Assembly: GCF_947179165.1 (NCBI RefSeq)
Contig: NC_077247.1
Location: 14,578,501 to 14,642,500, forward strand
Length of the DNA: 64,000 nt
Reading direction: 5' to 3'
Source: Solanum dulcamara
Taxonomy: Eukaryota; Streptophyta; Magnoliopsida; Solanales; Solanaceae
A model generated the notes under the pieces. The model was not told the DNA's origin, made no database searches, and saw only the letters and a list, made by a program, of their open reading frames with translations. Positions 48,552-60,660 of this stretch are shown one piece after another. Both the position numbers and the translations under genes were made by a program. Every line of letters begins with the position of its first letter. The first letter of the stretch is position 1.

Positions 48552-48710
48552 TTGCATCATAAATATTGATATTTCTGAGTTTAAGCATGATTTTACTAAA
48601 CTTGATTAGTTAGTATTTTTACGAATAATCATATTTGAGAAAGGATTTTTGAGCATGATTTATCACTTTAGTTTTGAGGTCTCTTACTACTAATTTTGAA
48701 CATGAGCTTT
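47596..48710 (+). repeat. 5' part of a family-B-like LTR, plus orientation
   Basis: Starts TGTAATACTCC and runs about 1.1 kb, collinear with the first half of the LTR 43062-45295 (shared TGCATTA-CTGAGTTAAA near 48440 and 44090). It contains an (AT)n tract at 48519-48546. It stops exactly where an LTR end of the same family begins in the opposite direction (48711). It lies in the leader of the Athila element. Confidence 0.65.
48519..48546. repeat. (AT)n microsatellite
   Basis: An uninterrupted AT dinucleotide run inside the LTR fragment. Confidence 0.95.
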
Positions 48711-49455
48711 TGGCACGCCCTGAGCCTACACCCTGGACGTGGCCAACACTCGAATACCATTGTTAGTGCCAAGAGAACCCTTTGCTTGGCTTACTACTAA
48801 AATGAAGACTCAACATATATGCGGAAGCTTTAAATAAGTGAACCTTTAATTAAAATATTTCCGTCAAAACTCAAAACAACTCAATCTCAATTTATGTAAT
48901 ATGTTAAAATCGCTCTTAATATAAATGTGATAATGTTTAAAACATCAGAATAAGTAACCTAAACTGAATCACTAATTTTGACTGTCTAATCTATGAAACC
49001 TCTAAATGTTGACTCTGAATAGGTATTGAGACAGCCCATCACTACCTTAAAATACCAAAAGTAAAACTGAAAGAAAAGACTAAGATCTCCTCAGAATGCA
49101 AAGAGGTCTCACAAAACTGGATGGGAACTGATCTTCAATGATGCGCCTATTGAGGATCTCTATCACTTGTATCTGCATCATAAAATGATGCAGGCCAAAT
49201 AGTATCAGTACATGGAATGTACGAGTAGGTAAAATTGTTGAAAAGAAACTTAGTCAAAGATATTCGACTCAACTCAACTCAAAGGACTTAACTCTAAAAA
49301 TAGCTCAACTAAATAAAGCATTTAATATAGTAAAATGATGCTTTAAAAGATAGGCAATAGTAAATGAAACCCAATATGTTAAATATAATACTTTATATCT
49401 TAGGAAGTTTCTCTAACCGAAAACCATCACTATGAGCCTTGTGATGATACAACTC
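48711..49455 (-). repeat. 3' end part of a family-B LTR, inverted
   Basis: Starts TGGCACGCCCTGAGCC, an intact LTR terminus, collinear with 5849 onward (CCATTGTTAGTGCCAAG; CTCTATCACTTGTATCTGCAT). It ends at about 49455, just after CACTATGAGCC, where Athila gag begins. Only about 745 bases are present, the last third of the LTR. Confidence 0.75.
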
Positions 49456-51060
49456 CCCCTCTAATAGATTCATTTTTTTGCTTCCAAAGGAATATTGTTA
49501 TGTTGTTTCGAAGGGTGCACTAATCCCTTGAATCCGGTGCCAACGGGTATCACACATGTGCTAGTAAAGATTTGTCGATTGCCAAATGTATCGAAACCTT
49601 GGGTAGTAAACAAAAATGGGATGTTGTATTTCAAAGATTAGGCACATGTTGTCAGAGTCATCCTATACCTTGCTAGAGTATTGGACAATAGTTGAACTAT
49701 GGATCCATCTGAAAAGTCTTCTTTTGGTACTATGAGAAGTCTCTCAAACAAACGTTTCAGTGCTAAATGCAAGTATTCTAATATCCCTAGACTACACAAC
49801 AATGATTTTTCTGTGGTTATTTGCATTGTCTCTATATAGGGAGTCAATCAAGTGGCTAAATAAGCTCTCGCATTATTCTATTAGCAACTGGAGGGAACTG
49901 AAGGAAGCATTTATGGAGCAAAATCTCAAACTTTCAAAGAAGCTATAAATCAAAGATGAGATCAATGGACACAAGCAACTGCATCATAAAGCAGTATATG
50001 ACTCATGGTTGAGATTCAATCAAAAGTTGAATGAATGTCGGAATCATAATCTCACTAATGAGCACTTGATGGATCTTGCACTTTGTGACTAAGTTGGTTG
50101 TTGATCAAGCTAATGGTAGATCGTTCATGTCTAAAACTTTTGGTGAAGCATCATCTATCTTGGACCAGGTTTCAAAGACCAACAAGGCATGGCACACAAG
50201 ACATTCTGAGATAGTAGCCTTGGGCTATTCATTCGACATATCGACTAAGTAGAGAAAAAAAGAACAAGAGTGAGACCAGGAAATGGCTCACATTAAAACC
50301 TAAATGGATTTACTAACCAAGCACTTACTATTTGGAGGTGCTGAAAAAGTAAATGCAGTTATGGGTGCAAACAGATATGACAAGCCGCAGATAGAATTTG
50401 ATGAGGAAACTATGTATCTGAACAACCAGGGGGTTTTCAAAATTAAAACTCTGGAAACCAAGGTCAGAAATTTAAGATGAATCTCTACTATGATTGGGTT
50501 GGAAACCATGATCAAGGAAGCTAGCAAAAAATATAACTTTAAGAACAATTGAAGTAGTGTGTATGTTCCTCTTGGGAACATGGATCGACTTGGGAATGGT
50601 TTTGGAAATTGGAGAATAGAAGATATGCTAGCCAAGGTTCTATAAAAGGTAGAGTCAATTGATGCTGGTGTCAAAGATTTGAAAGGTGATATATCCAATA
50701 TGGGTCAGTTGGTGGGTTCACACTCCACTGCTATTAAACAGTTAGAGCATCATATGGGATAGTTATCAGTAACATTAAATTAGAGAAATAATAGCACACT
50801 TCCTAGTGACACTGGAAAAACTTAAAGAAATATGGGTAATGTATGGTAATGAAGACTAGGAGTGGTAAGATGATTTAGAAACCAACATCTACAGGTATTG
50901 AGCAAGAAAAGGATGTTGCATTCGCCACTTATGAGTAGGAAAAGAGTGGTACAAATGATATTATTGTAGGTGATAATGATGAGGCTAAGGAGTTGGCACT
51001 AGAGCTGAAGCTTATTGACAAGACAAAAGGAAAAGAGAAATTTGATATAGAGGTAGTGCA
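49456..51060 (+). pseudogene. Athila-type gag
   Basis: Plus-strand wording in several frames: [12 protein letters not shown] near 49530, SIKWLNKLSHYSISNWRELK and EAFMEQNLKLSKKL at 49845-49948, then KDEINGHKQL, SWLRFNQKLNECRNHNL, VVDQANGRSFMSKTFGEASS and ILDQVSKTNKAWHTRHSE near 50090-50210, then LLTKHLLFGGAEKVNAVMG and RYDKPQIEF near 50310-50400. This is the capsid and following region of Athila gag. At least ten stops. The start is not identifiable. Confidence 0.85.
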
Positions 51061-51710
51061 CCCATTGACACTATTTTAACCACCTCTTCTATTTCCACAG
51101 AGATTGAAGAAGAAGGATGAGGATGGAAAGTTCCTAAAATTTATTACCATAATAAATGAACTGTTTGGGAATATTCCATTGTTGGAAGCATTGGAGAAAA
51201 TGTCGAGTTATAAAAAATTCATGAAGGACCTGGTTACTAAGAATAGGATAGTCACTTTCGAGCCAGTCAATAACCTACACCATTTTAATGTTATTTCTAT
51301 GAGGTCATTGGTTTAAAAGAATGAGGATCCAGGTACATTCACCATTCATATTTGTAAGGGCTTTGTGTGACTTGGAAGCAAGTATAAATCTCATGACACT
51401 AGCAATCTACAGGTACTTAGGCTTGGGAGCCACCAAATCAACTACAATGAGGTTGTTGATGGTTGACAAATAAGACTATGGGAATTTTATGTGATGTACT
51501 AGTGAGATTTGACTAGTTTATATTCCCTTCCGATTTTGTCATCTAAGATTGAGAGGTGGACTTTGAAGTTCCCATAATCTTGGGAAGGCCATTTTTGTCC
51601 ATAAGTAGAGCTTTGGTAGATATGGAAAGTAGTGCGCTCACCTTCAAGCTGAATAATTAGGAAGTCAATATCAATGTGTTCAAATCGATGAAGCAACCTA
51701 AGACGTGACT
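51061..51710 (+). pseudogene. Athila-type gag-pol linker and protease
   Basis: Frame 51104-51316 carries PQRLKKKDEDGKFLKF, LEALEKMSSYKKFMKDLVTK and a MRSLV end, typical of the stretch before the Athila protease. At 51525-51650 follows DFEVPIILGRPFL and SRALVDMESSALTFKLNN, the conserved ILGRPFL region after the protease active site. The protease core between them has a readable ASINL-like stretch (SKYKSHDTSN frame change). Stops are present. Confidence 0.82.
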
Positions 51711-52060
51711 ATGATGTATGTGATTGATGTAGCTTATGATGAAGTTAGTGGGTATTTATTGAGAAAAGTTTCACTATAGAGACTTTTGCTGCCGTGATAA
51801 TGAATTTTTAAGGTTATGGCTTAGAGGAGTACAATGAGACAGTAAAAGCTTTGCAGGGCATGGGATCACAATTTTATGCACCTAAAAAGCTAGATCTTGA
51901 TCTGAAGAGTAGACCAACTCCTCCTGCCAAATCATCCATTGAGGATCCACCTATACTTGAGCTGAAAGAGTTTCCATGTCATCTAAAGTGTGTATTTTTG
52001 GGTGAAAATAATAATTTGTTGCTCATTGTTGCTGTAGATTGAAAATAGAAGTAGGTTAGA
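51711..52060 (+). other. Athila spacer between protease and RT
   Basis: It encodes a stop-broken linker with PPIPELKEFPCHLK-like wording (51945-51990; here PPILELKEFPCHLKCVFLG), which precedes RT in Athila elements. Open frame 51851-52042 covers part of it. No separate function is expected. Confidence 0.7.
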
Positions 52061-53218
52061 GAACTTGTCAAGATCTTGTGGAGATATAATAAAGTAATTG
52101 GTTAGACCATTATTGACAACGTAGGTATACCCCAGGGCATTTTCACTAATAAAATTCAGTTGCAAAATGATTGCCTCCATATAATTGAGCATCGGTAAAG
52201 ACTAAACCCATATATGCAAGAGGTGGTGAAGAAGGAGATTATACAGTGGCTTGATGCAGGCATGATATATCTGATTTCTGATACCAAATGGGTCAGCCTT
52301 ATGCAGTATGTCACCAAAAAAAGAGGTATAAAAATCATTGCCAATGACCAAAATGAGTTGGTTACACTAAGGCCAATCACAGGATGGTGAGTCTGTATGG
52401 ACTACAAAAAGCTTAGCAAGTGGACCCTGGAAAAGCCAATTCATTTTGTGGACCAGATGCTAGATAAGCTAGCAAGTAGAGGTTGGTATTGCTTCCTAGA
52501 TAGGTACTCTAGCTAAAATCAGATTTCTATAGGACTGGAGGATCAAGACAAGACCACCTTTACATGTCTATATGGCACCTTTGTGTTCAATTGCATACCT
52601 ATTGGACTATCTAATGCAGCCTCCATATTCCAGAGGTGTATGATGTATATCTTCTCAAATATGGTGAAGGATACTCTAGAGGTGTTCATGGATGACTTTT
52701 CTGTGGTAGGAGATATTTTTGATGATTGTTTGTTTAATCTTAGTAGGGCATTGTAGAGATGTGAAGAGGCTAACCTGGTTCTTAACTTGGAAAAGTGTTA
52801 TTTCATGGTCAAAGAAGGTAAAGTCCTACGCCACAAGATTTCTGAGAAAGGCCTGGAGATGGTTAAAAAGAAGATTGAGGTTACTGAGAAGCTTCCCCCT
52901 CCCATCTTTATGAAGGATATTCAAAGCTTCTTGGGATATATAGGTTTCTACATGCGATTCATCAAGGAATTCTCTAAAACTGCACACCCCTTGTGCAAGT
53001 TGTTGGAGAAGGAGGTGAAGTTTTACTTTGATGAGGCATGCATGAAGGCGTTTGAGTGTCTGAAAGAGAAACTAATTTCAGCTCTAGTAATTATTGCTTA
53101 AGACTAGTTGGCACCATTTGAAATCATATGTGATGCTAATAGTGTTGCTTTAGGGGTTATGCTAGGGTAAAAGTGTGAGAAGAATTTTCACCCTATATAC
53201 TATACAAGAAAGGCACTA
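52061..53218 (+). pseudogene. Athila-type reverse transcriptase
   Basis: A long RT remnant in few frames: LNPYMQEVVKKEIIQWLDAG near 52205, KWVSLMQYVTKK, a GW*VCMDYKKLS site near 52390, FVDQMLDKLA, TFTCLYGTFVFNCIPIGLSN near 52560, FQRCMMYIFSNMV, and the catalytic box EVFMDDFSV at about 52680-52705 with both aspartates intact. Then NLVLNLEKCYFMV, SFLGYIGFYMRFIKEFSK, FDEACMKAFECLK, ending with CDANSVALGVMLG and HPIYYTRKALN. About six stops. It is cut at 53218 by an LTR fragment, so RNase H and integrase are missing. Confidence 0.9.
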
Positions 53219-54765
53219 AATACATGGAATACAATGGTCAAGTAAATCACGTGATAAGATGAGGCAAGTAAAGTCATGAGAAAATCATTTTTGACCAAAG
53301 CATTGAAAAAGCATAATTTAAAATCATAGCATATATAAGGGATCATACATATGTGGGATAGAAACCATAACTGACAATAACACCATGTGAACTAAAAATG
53401 CAATCCTGTTGTCTCCCCATACAATAAAGAAAAAGGGGAATCTACTTGCCAAGGTAGACTCTACCTCACTGGGCGGGTCATACATACGCTATATGTAGAT
53501 CCAATAGCTAGGCTATGAAGGCAACCTACAGTGACATGTAATTTATGGGACATAAGGCTGCTACTAAGGCTTTTGGTAGGGCCTCCACCTCAAGTCCACT
53601 CGGTGCTAAGTCAAATCCCATAGAATACATGCATAGCATAGAAATCATAATTATATATACCATAGTCATGCTCATAGGTTTGAAATCATACAGTAGCTTA
53701 TTTTCTTCACATACTTGTAATGTGATAATTTTCCTTTCATCATTATAATGATATTTTCATAATTCATATCGTTAGGCCTTAGGTCACCACATAGGGCCCT
53801 AATTCACCTTACTTTACAACTTGTATAAAATTCATACCTTCAACTTAGAATAGAACTCAATTACATAATCAATTGACTTTAAAAATCATGTAATTGAATT
53901 GAAAATTTACGTGATCATAAACTTTATATCAGCCCATACATAATTCATATAGATAATATACCTTGGAAGTATAATTCAAATTACTCGTAATTTATATCAT
54001 GAACCCTAAAGATCGAAATAGGAAAATTCATGGGAAAACTCTTCAATTTAATGCAATAACCATTAATTTATATCAAAATAGATTCATGATCATACTTTGA
54101 ATCATAATTCATGCAATAGGAATAGAGATCATAAAACGCATAAAATATCATGCTTTAATTTGGTAGAAAACCTTGAGAAAGTGATTGGGCTTCATGTATG
54201 AAAGGATCCATGAATTAATACCCACATACCTTAAGTAAGAACACCAAATAATTTGGAAGAACTTGAGAGTTTTGATTAAGAGCTTGAGTGAATTTACTTG
54301 AAATCTTCAATGGAGCCCTTGAGAGTCTTTTATATAGAGAGAAATATTTGAGTAGGTGAATTGTAGAAGAATGAATAGAATTAGAGGTTTAGGTAAATTT
54401 ATAAAGCTGAATTAGGTCCTAAAAATGTGTAGGTTTATTAACTATCAATTAGAGAAAAATCTAAAGTACCCTTGCTAAAAACTAAATTTGACCAGAAAAC
54501 CATGGCCAGGTTCATGACGCAGACTTGCCACGCTCCTTACATGTTTGCGCAGTTCCTTTGAGAAATAGATCTTCCGATCTACGGGTCCTAAAAATCCACC
54601 GAGACTATTTTCCATAGGTTTTGACACCCTAATCAATATCCTGAACTCAAATTTTCCAAAATGATTAAGTATAATGCATTACATGAATGGCCTATTTTCA
54701 AGGCATTCTTAAGGAACTTATGAGCATTTTTAGGGATATTAAAATACCTTACTTTCTTGTAGTGC
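53219..54765 (-). repeat. G2-type LTR fragment, minus orientation
   Basis: From GTCAAGTAAATCACG to about 54765 it follows the G2 LTRs (GATAAGATGAGGCAAGTAAA; CATACGCTATATGTAGATCC near 53480; GGTCACCACATAGGG near 53775), but it lacks the first 100 or so bases at the left. Its right end is not clear; the palindromic region of G2 is replaced by other sequence at 54480-54700. The frame 53545-53748 is LTR sequence. Confidence 0.65.
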
Positions 54766-56889
54766 TTGGGTGTTGGGGTCTTCGTACCCATCGTTGATTA
54801 TTTGGTTTGTTAAATTTATCTTATGAATCTGGTAGTTACTTTACTTGTACTTATGTGAGCATGCTTATTTAGCCTGATTACTTGTCTATTATTACTATGA
54901 TAGCTTTATTTGAAATTATGTATATGTGTTTATCTTCCCTAGGTGATTTCTTTTAGTAGTGGATCATATTGATGTTACTGTGATATGGGAGTAGTGATAG
55001 AATTATACCTTGTGGATGTTGAGCTTAGTTGATTGCTCTAGTGGGATTTGTTCATGTATTTAAGAGTTTCTGGGCTTAGTTTTATCCCCTTCCTAGTTTG
55101 CCCCTAGTGTGCTTAGCTAGTGTGAGGTTGCTTTCAAGAGAAGGGTCTATTAGTAGGTATGGCCCTTGTGGTCTATTATAGATCCCGTTCATCAATTCTT
55201 CTTTGTTTGACATCCTATTCTTAGTTCCTTGGGTAGATGAGTTAAGGTTTACTTTTCGAATTGGCTGGGTTATCTCTTTGTGGTGAGTTTAATAGTAAAG
55301 TCACTGGTTCAACTGGTTGTGTGATGTAGTGTCAGATGGCTATGTTGGTGTTGGAAAGGGCTGGAAATATAATTGGTTTATTTATTCTAAGTATGGAAAT
55401 ATTTTAACTTGAAGCATCCTGTAAATAGGATTCTACAAGGTTCATGGAAGTTGTGGTCTTCTTATGCTTGTGACCGACCAACAAATGGAGGAAAGGGTTG
55501 ATTGTGGAGCGAGAGCATTCATGTTGATGAGTCTTGATTTATAAGAATTACCTTGGTGTGCTATTGTGACTTATGAACTTTGAGGTGGTTAGTTAATGCA
55601 TTTTTGAAATTTCAAACACCAATTTATTTTACCTTACAATCAGGACTACCTTTAATCTCGGTGATTCTATGTTGTGCCTTGGTACTACGAGTAAACTACA
55701 GCGGCTTCATTGGGGTCTTCAGTAGTGGTGTGGTTTGGATAATTCAAACTTTGGCTCCCATGAGCAAATGGAATTTCTCTTAGAAAGCTCAGCCTCAAGA
55801 TGGAGTCAAAGTAATTCGTGGGATCATCTTTTAGTTTTTTGTTCAGGGTGCAAGGTTCGTGTGTTATTGTGATTGGCTAGATGGCAGTGTACCTTGTGGT
55901 GGTTCATCTTCATTTGGGTTGATTTTGATGGGTTGATCTAGTTAATCACTACTTGTCCATTTAGCTTTTCTTGAATTTAGGTGGCTAGTTCAGACTTGCA
56001 CTAACGGGTTGGCATATGGTGTTTGCTGCGGCAGTTTGGTTCTATTGGGTCACTTTTGACAGGTTTAATTTGCTAACAAACTGCTTATTGGGCTAGTTTT
56101 TCTCCTGGATTAGTGGTTTACTCAGATTTTCACTTATGGAGGGGAACATGGACTCATGGCATTAATTTCCATTAATCTTTAGTTTGATTCTCATGTTGGT
56201 TTGGTTTTCATGAAGTTTTGTTGGTAGTAGAGTGATATTAGAGATGATCTCAATGTGGTGTCCTCCTGTTGATTTGGTTTCCCCTTTAAGCGCCCGTTTT
56301 GGTTTTGAAAGATAGGTTTCAGACTCAATTTATTTGTTTTGGGAGTCATTGGGTTAGAACCTTGGGCTTGTGCCTAGGAAGAGATTGTTGATGATGAATT
56401 CTTGCTGCTCTTTGATATTTAGGTGGTGCTTACATATCCTTCATGGTTATTAGGAAAATTTCTAGATGCCTTTTGGAGTTGTTACGGTGGTTTAGATGGT
56501 TAAGATACCCATAATGATAAAAGAGTCATGAGTTTGGAGCATAAAGGAAAGAATACGACTTGGGAGTTATTTAGCATCTCCTCTTGTCTGATTGGTTGAC
56601 TAATTCTCAGAAATCTGTGTGGTTTTGGCTTATATCAGATGAGTCTATTGCGTTTAGTTGAATTTAGTATCAAAAGAGAGAAATTGGAAGTTGGTTTGAG
56701 TTATGCAAGAGAAAAGGTAAATTTGGGGAACTTCCTCTTAGCTTGAGTCTTGGTTTGGTGTTGCCCGACCCGAGAAGGTACCTGTAGGTCTGGCGGAGCT
56801 TGCGGCCTAGCATTCTAATATTTTTGTACACGTGGGTTCTTTTTTATCCTTTGACTTTTGAGGATGAAAGTCTCTTTGATAGTGGATGT
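54766..56889 (+). other. 3' internal spacer of a family-R element with polypurine end
   Basis: No gag, pol or other protein is recognisable. The end has a fragment with CGAGAAGGTACCTG and a purine-rich TTTGAGGATGAAAGTCTC, followed directly by the LTR start TGTAATGACC at 56890. This is therefore the stretch between pol and the 3' LTR. The frame 55580-55783 shows no domain. Long non-coding spacers there are known from Tat/Ogre-type Gypsy elements; membership is inference. Confidence 0.5.
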
Positions 56890-58231
56890 TGTAATGACCA
56901 TCAAGGTTATTTTTGAATTTTTTTGATCTTTTCAATGTTTAGATATTTTCTGTAGCGAACCCAAGCCATTTATCACTTGCTGGCACTGATAGTTTGGTTG
57001 CCTAGTCCTTTATTTGGTCTTTATGCCCGTTTCTCTATTTTGGAACTCTTAGAGTTTAAATAGTTGACTTTGGTCAAAACTTTATGAAAAAGACCTCAGA
57101 ATAGAATTTTGATAGTTTCACCTACTCCGGAATGGCCAAATTAGGCTAGTAGCATGTTTGGCATGAGTATCAAGGTAATTAATGCAAGTTTTGAGCCATT
57201 TGGCACTTTAGTCTTCGAAATTTTACCTAAGGTTGACTTTGGTCAACATTTTTGGTAAACATGCTTAGACTAAAATTTTGTCAGCATGGTTTGCTCCGGA
57301 ATATTGAGTTTAGTTTAGAACAACCCTTCGTGTAGTTTTCGAGGCTTCCAATCTCATTTTGAGCCTCCTTGAAGAATTGGACAAAATGGTGCATGGTTGT
57401 GGGACTCACTTTTTGTTGAGATGACCTCAGATGGAAATTTTGACCTCTTCATTGTGTACAAAATTAGTTAGGGCTTTAGTGGTGAAATTTATTGTTGGGC
57501 TTAATTAGGTTGTATTGGGCATCGGTTTGTGCCCCATTTTGGGGTACAAGCTCAATAATGCATTCAGAATATTTTCACGGACTCATTTTTGGGATTACCA
57601 TTGTAGGTCCCATAATCCCATTTTTGACCCAATTTTGGGTCCGTCTCTAAAAAATACATTTTTGGTGTCAAAACATTTGTATTGATGAGGTGATCAATAT
57701 TTTGATAGCGTAGAGGAATTGGGATTCATTTTTGGAGCAAAAAGCTACTGGGAAGAGCACTTGGAGCGTGCATGTTCGACTTCGAGGTAGGCTATGGTCT
57801 TGTTTCTTTTGATTGAGCTTTATAAGGTATTGTGTAGTATAATTTACTTGTGGTTTGAAGTGTATGTGATGGGATAGGCTTGATTCCTAGATTTTTGGTT
57901 CTTTGTCTTGGTGTGATCCTTAGGCTAGTTTGCCTTTGTGAGATTTCCTGTCTAGTTGGTAAGCTTATTAGTTATGCCTTAGTTTGGCATTATTTAGCCT
58001 ATTGTAGGTGACTTGATTGATGTTACAATAGTTTGCGGAATTGTTATCCTTAGAATTGATCTTAAGATGAAACTTAGTTGTTGTTGGCCAGAAATTATGA
58101 GACTTAGTATCCTTCGCTATTATAGCACCTCTCTTCAAGCTTTAGTGTAGAGATTTCCATCCGGTTAGGCTTGTGAATTACTGTTGGCCCTCATTTCTGA
58201 ACTTAGAGTTAGAATCATCTATGCTTTCTTA

Positions 58232-58307
58232 TTACCCAGTTAGGGTTGAGTTCCCTATTTCCTCTTTTCCTCCTCTTTGTTACCCAGTTAAGGTTGAGTT
58301 CCCTATT
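58232..58307 (+). repeat. 50-bp direct doublet in R1-3
   Basis: TTACCCAGTTAGGGTTGAGT occurs at 58232 and, with one change, at 58280, spaced about 49 bp. The 86-residue minus-strand frame across it (58215-58475) is explained by the doublet. Confidence 0.8.
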
Positions 58308-58627
58308 GGGCCTTGTGTTTGAGTTAGAGGAGTAGAGTTGAGCTTTAGGCCTTGATTTGAGGTCGGTTGTATTTATGAGCCCTATTGTATGCTCTAGAGG
58401 GTAGGATGCTTGTGGATTCATTATTGTATGTGATTGTGTGTGTTGTTTGGATGCTAGTGATGACATGCATTGCATTGGATCATTATTTTCTTACGGATGT
58501 AGTCGACCCCGGTGCATACATTGGTTCTAGCATTGATTTGACAAAATTGGGTTATAACCTAAACTATTTTATACTAATTTTCAAATAGGGGGTCATACTA
58601 CCTTTTTACTACGATTTTAGTGAACTA

Positions 58628-58795
58628 GAGGCATTCAGGATGCACTTATTTTATCATACTGATTCGAGGCATTGAGGTTGTGCTCATTTTTATATTGATT
58701 CGAGGCATTGAGGATGAGCTTATTTTATACTTATTCGAGGCATCAAGGATATGCTTATTTTATGATATTTATTTGAGGCATCGAGGATGCGTTCA
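58628..58795 (+). repeat. About 36-bp tandem array, 5 units, in R1-3
   Basis: Units start GAGGCAT(T/C)-AGGAT and continue GCTTATTTTAT; spacing 35-38 bp. A single related word pair (GAGGCATCATAGATGTGCTC) in R1-1 near 21536 shows the array expanded in this copy. Confidence 0.75.
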
Positions 58796-59773
58796 TGTTA
58801 GAGATTAAGATAAGACCTGGATCAGAACCAGGCGGTATATATGGGCCTTCCCGAGCACCCTATGGCGATCCCATATAGGTGCATAAGTCCTACTTCCTGT
58901 CCAGGACTAGAAGTAGGTGTATATATCTTGGTATAAGGTGTTTGGCATCAATTGTACTACTGGTTTTGCTGCATTACTTTCATGCATATATGCATTGTCT
59001 ATCACTAGCATAGTTGTTTGTACCTATCGGTAGCATGGGATTTCGTATGTATTTACCTATTTGTGAGTGAACTTATTGGGTACATAGGGGATTGGGAGAT
59101 ATTGTCTTATTATTTGCGAACTTGTGGCGGTATCAAGGGTGGTCTCTTGTTTGAAGGTAGTTACTTCCCTTGTTCTTACTTATCTATCTTCTTTGCAAGG
59201 ATTTAGTTGATACGATCATTTGGGTCTTTATGTGATATTTGTGCTTACTTCTATTAGTAATTTGTCATTTACTTGTCTCCCCTTAGTAGTGTGTTGTCGT
59301 GTTTAGGTCTTGGGCTAACGCCATTGGGTACATCCTTTGTTTCCTTGATTATTTCCTATATCTCCTCTTTTATCAGATGTTCTTAGTGTAGGATTCCCTA
59401 TTATTCTTGTTAGTTAGTTGTGATATACACTCCCTTCTTACATGTTCTTTATACTTACTTTATCTTTGGAGCTCAACCAGCCGATACCTACTGAGTGCCA
59501 CTCGTTAGTACTCATGCTACATTTTTGCACCCTACAGATTATAGTATGGGTTTTCACTACTGATTTGGATATTGTGCGGAGTAGCTCTTAGATTTTGGAT
59601 ACTTGGGTGAGTTCTTCGCATTCAGAGTTGCCTATCTCCTTCTACGATGGACTTGGACCAGTCTTTATTTCGTATTTGGAGATAGTCCATATTACTATTA
59701 TTATTGTATATGTATAAACCTTGTACTTCCTTATTTGGTCTAGTGGCTCGACTATAAATTGATATCAGGTCTT

Positions 59774-59866
59774 GGAAGGTTGCGTACAATAGACCCTTGT
59801 GGTTGGGCTCTTTTTCGAATCCTACGCATAGCGGGAGCTTTAGTGCACCGGAATGCCCTTTTTATT
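59774..59866 (+). mobile_element. Au-type SINE, 3' fragment
   Basis: GGTTGCGTACAATAGACCC, then TGTGGTTGGGCTCTTTTTCG, then CGCATAGCGGGAGCTTTAG, TGCACCGG and a T-rich end make up the 3' half of the plant Au SINE as I know it. The tRNA-like 5' half with A and B boxes is not present, so it is 5'-truncated. It sits in R1-3, directly before the LINE. Confidence 0.7.
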
Positions 59867-59938
59867 GTTATTATTATTCATTTTAATGGTAGACTAGGAT
59901 CATGTTCTCGCTCAGAGATGGGGACGGGGACGGGGATA

Positions 59939-60660
59939 AGGGTTAGGAGGGGTAAGTGGGTTAAAGGAGCTTCTGGAATGAGAGTAGGTTCTTGGAAGAT
60001 TGGGACATTGATGGGAAAATCCATAGAGCTATTTAAGATTCTAAAGAAGAGAAAGATTAATATAGCTTGTGTACAAGAGACCAAATGGGTAGGTTCTAAA
60101 GCTAAGGAGGTAGACGGGTATAAGCTTTGGTTCTTTGGTAGATCAAAGAATAGGAATGGAGTAGGAATTTTAGTAGACAGTAACTTAAGGGATCAGGTGA
60201 TGGAGGTTAGAAGAGTCAATGATAGGATGATGTCGATTAAGGTGGTCATTGAAGGGACCACGTTGAACATTATTAGTGCTTATGCGCTACAAGCAGGCTT
60301 AAACGAGGAGAATAAGAGGCGTTTTTAGGAGGATTTGGATAAGTTAGTGGAGGCATACCGTCTACTGAGAAGCTTTTCATAGGAGGGGATTTCAATGGGC
60401 ACATCGGGTCTATTTTGAGAGGTTATGATGATGTGCATGGAGGCTTCAGCTTCGAGCTCAGAAATGGAAGAGGAGTCTCACTGTTAGATTTTGCAAGAGC
60501 TTTTGGGTTGGTGATAGCTAATTCGAGTTTCCCAAAAAAGGAGGACTACTTGGTAACCTTCCGGAGTGCGGTGGCTAAGACTTAGATAGATTTTTTACTC
60601 CTTAGGAAGGATGATAAAAGTCTGTGCAAAGACTGTAAGGTCATTTCGATCGACAATCTT
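59939..60660 (+). pseudogene. LINE endonuclease domain, frameshifted
   Basis: MRVGSWKIGTLMGKSIELFK at about 59980 is the N-terminal block; the usual catalytic asparagine (GSWN) is lysine here. IACVQETKWVG near 60062 keeps the catalytic glutamate. DGYKLWFFG, then NIISAYALQAG follow up to a stop at 60328. In another frame come KLFIGGDFNGHIGS near 60380 and DFARAFGLVIANSSFPKK, and IDFLLLRKDD near 60590, the C-terminal half. The enzyme would nick target DNA; the lost asparagine and the frameshift make that impossible. Confidence 0.87.

Noticed and set aside
47596..49455. Hairpin source of small RNAs from inverted LTR pieces
   Set aside because: The two inverted pieces come from different parts of the LTR, so they should not pair over a long stretch.
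50300..50698. A 132-residue minus-strand frame
   Set aside because: It is the antisense of Athila gag (TKHLLFGGAEKVNAV region), which is recognisable on the plus strand.
59759..59980. N-terminal extension of the LINE endonuclease frame
   Set aside because: The first part of the frame translates R-LTR and Au-SINE sequence upstream of the LINE insertion site; it is not part of the LINE protein.
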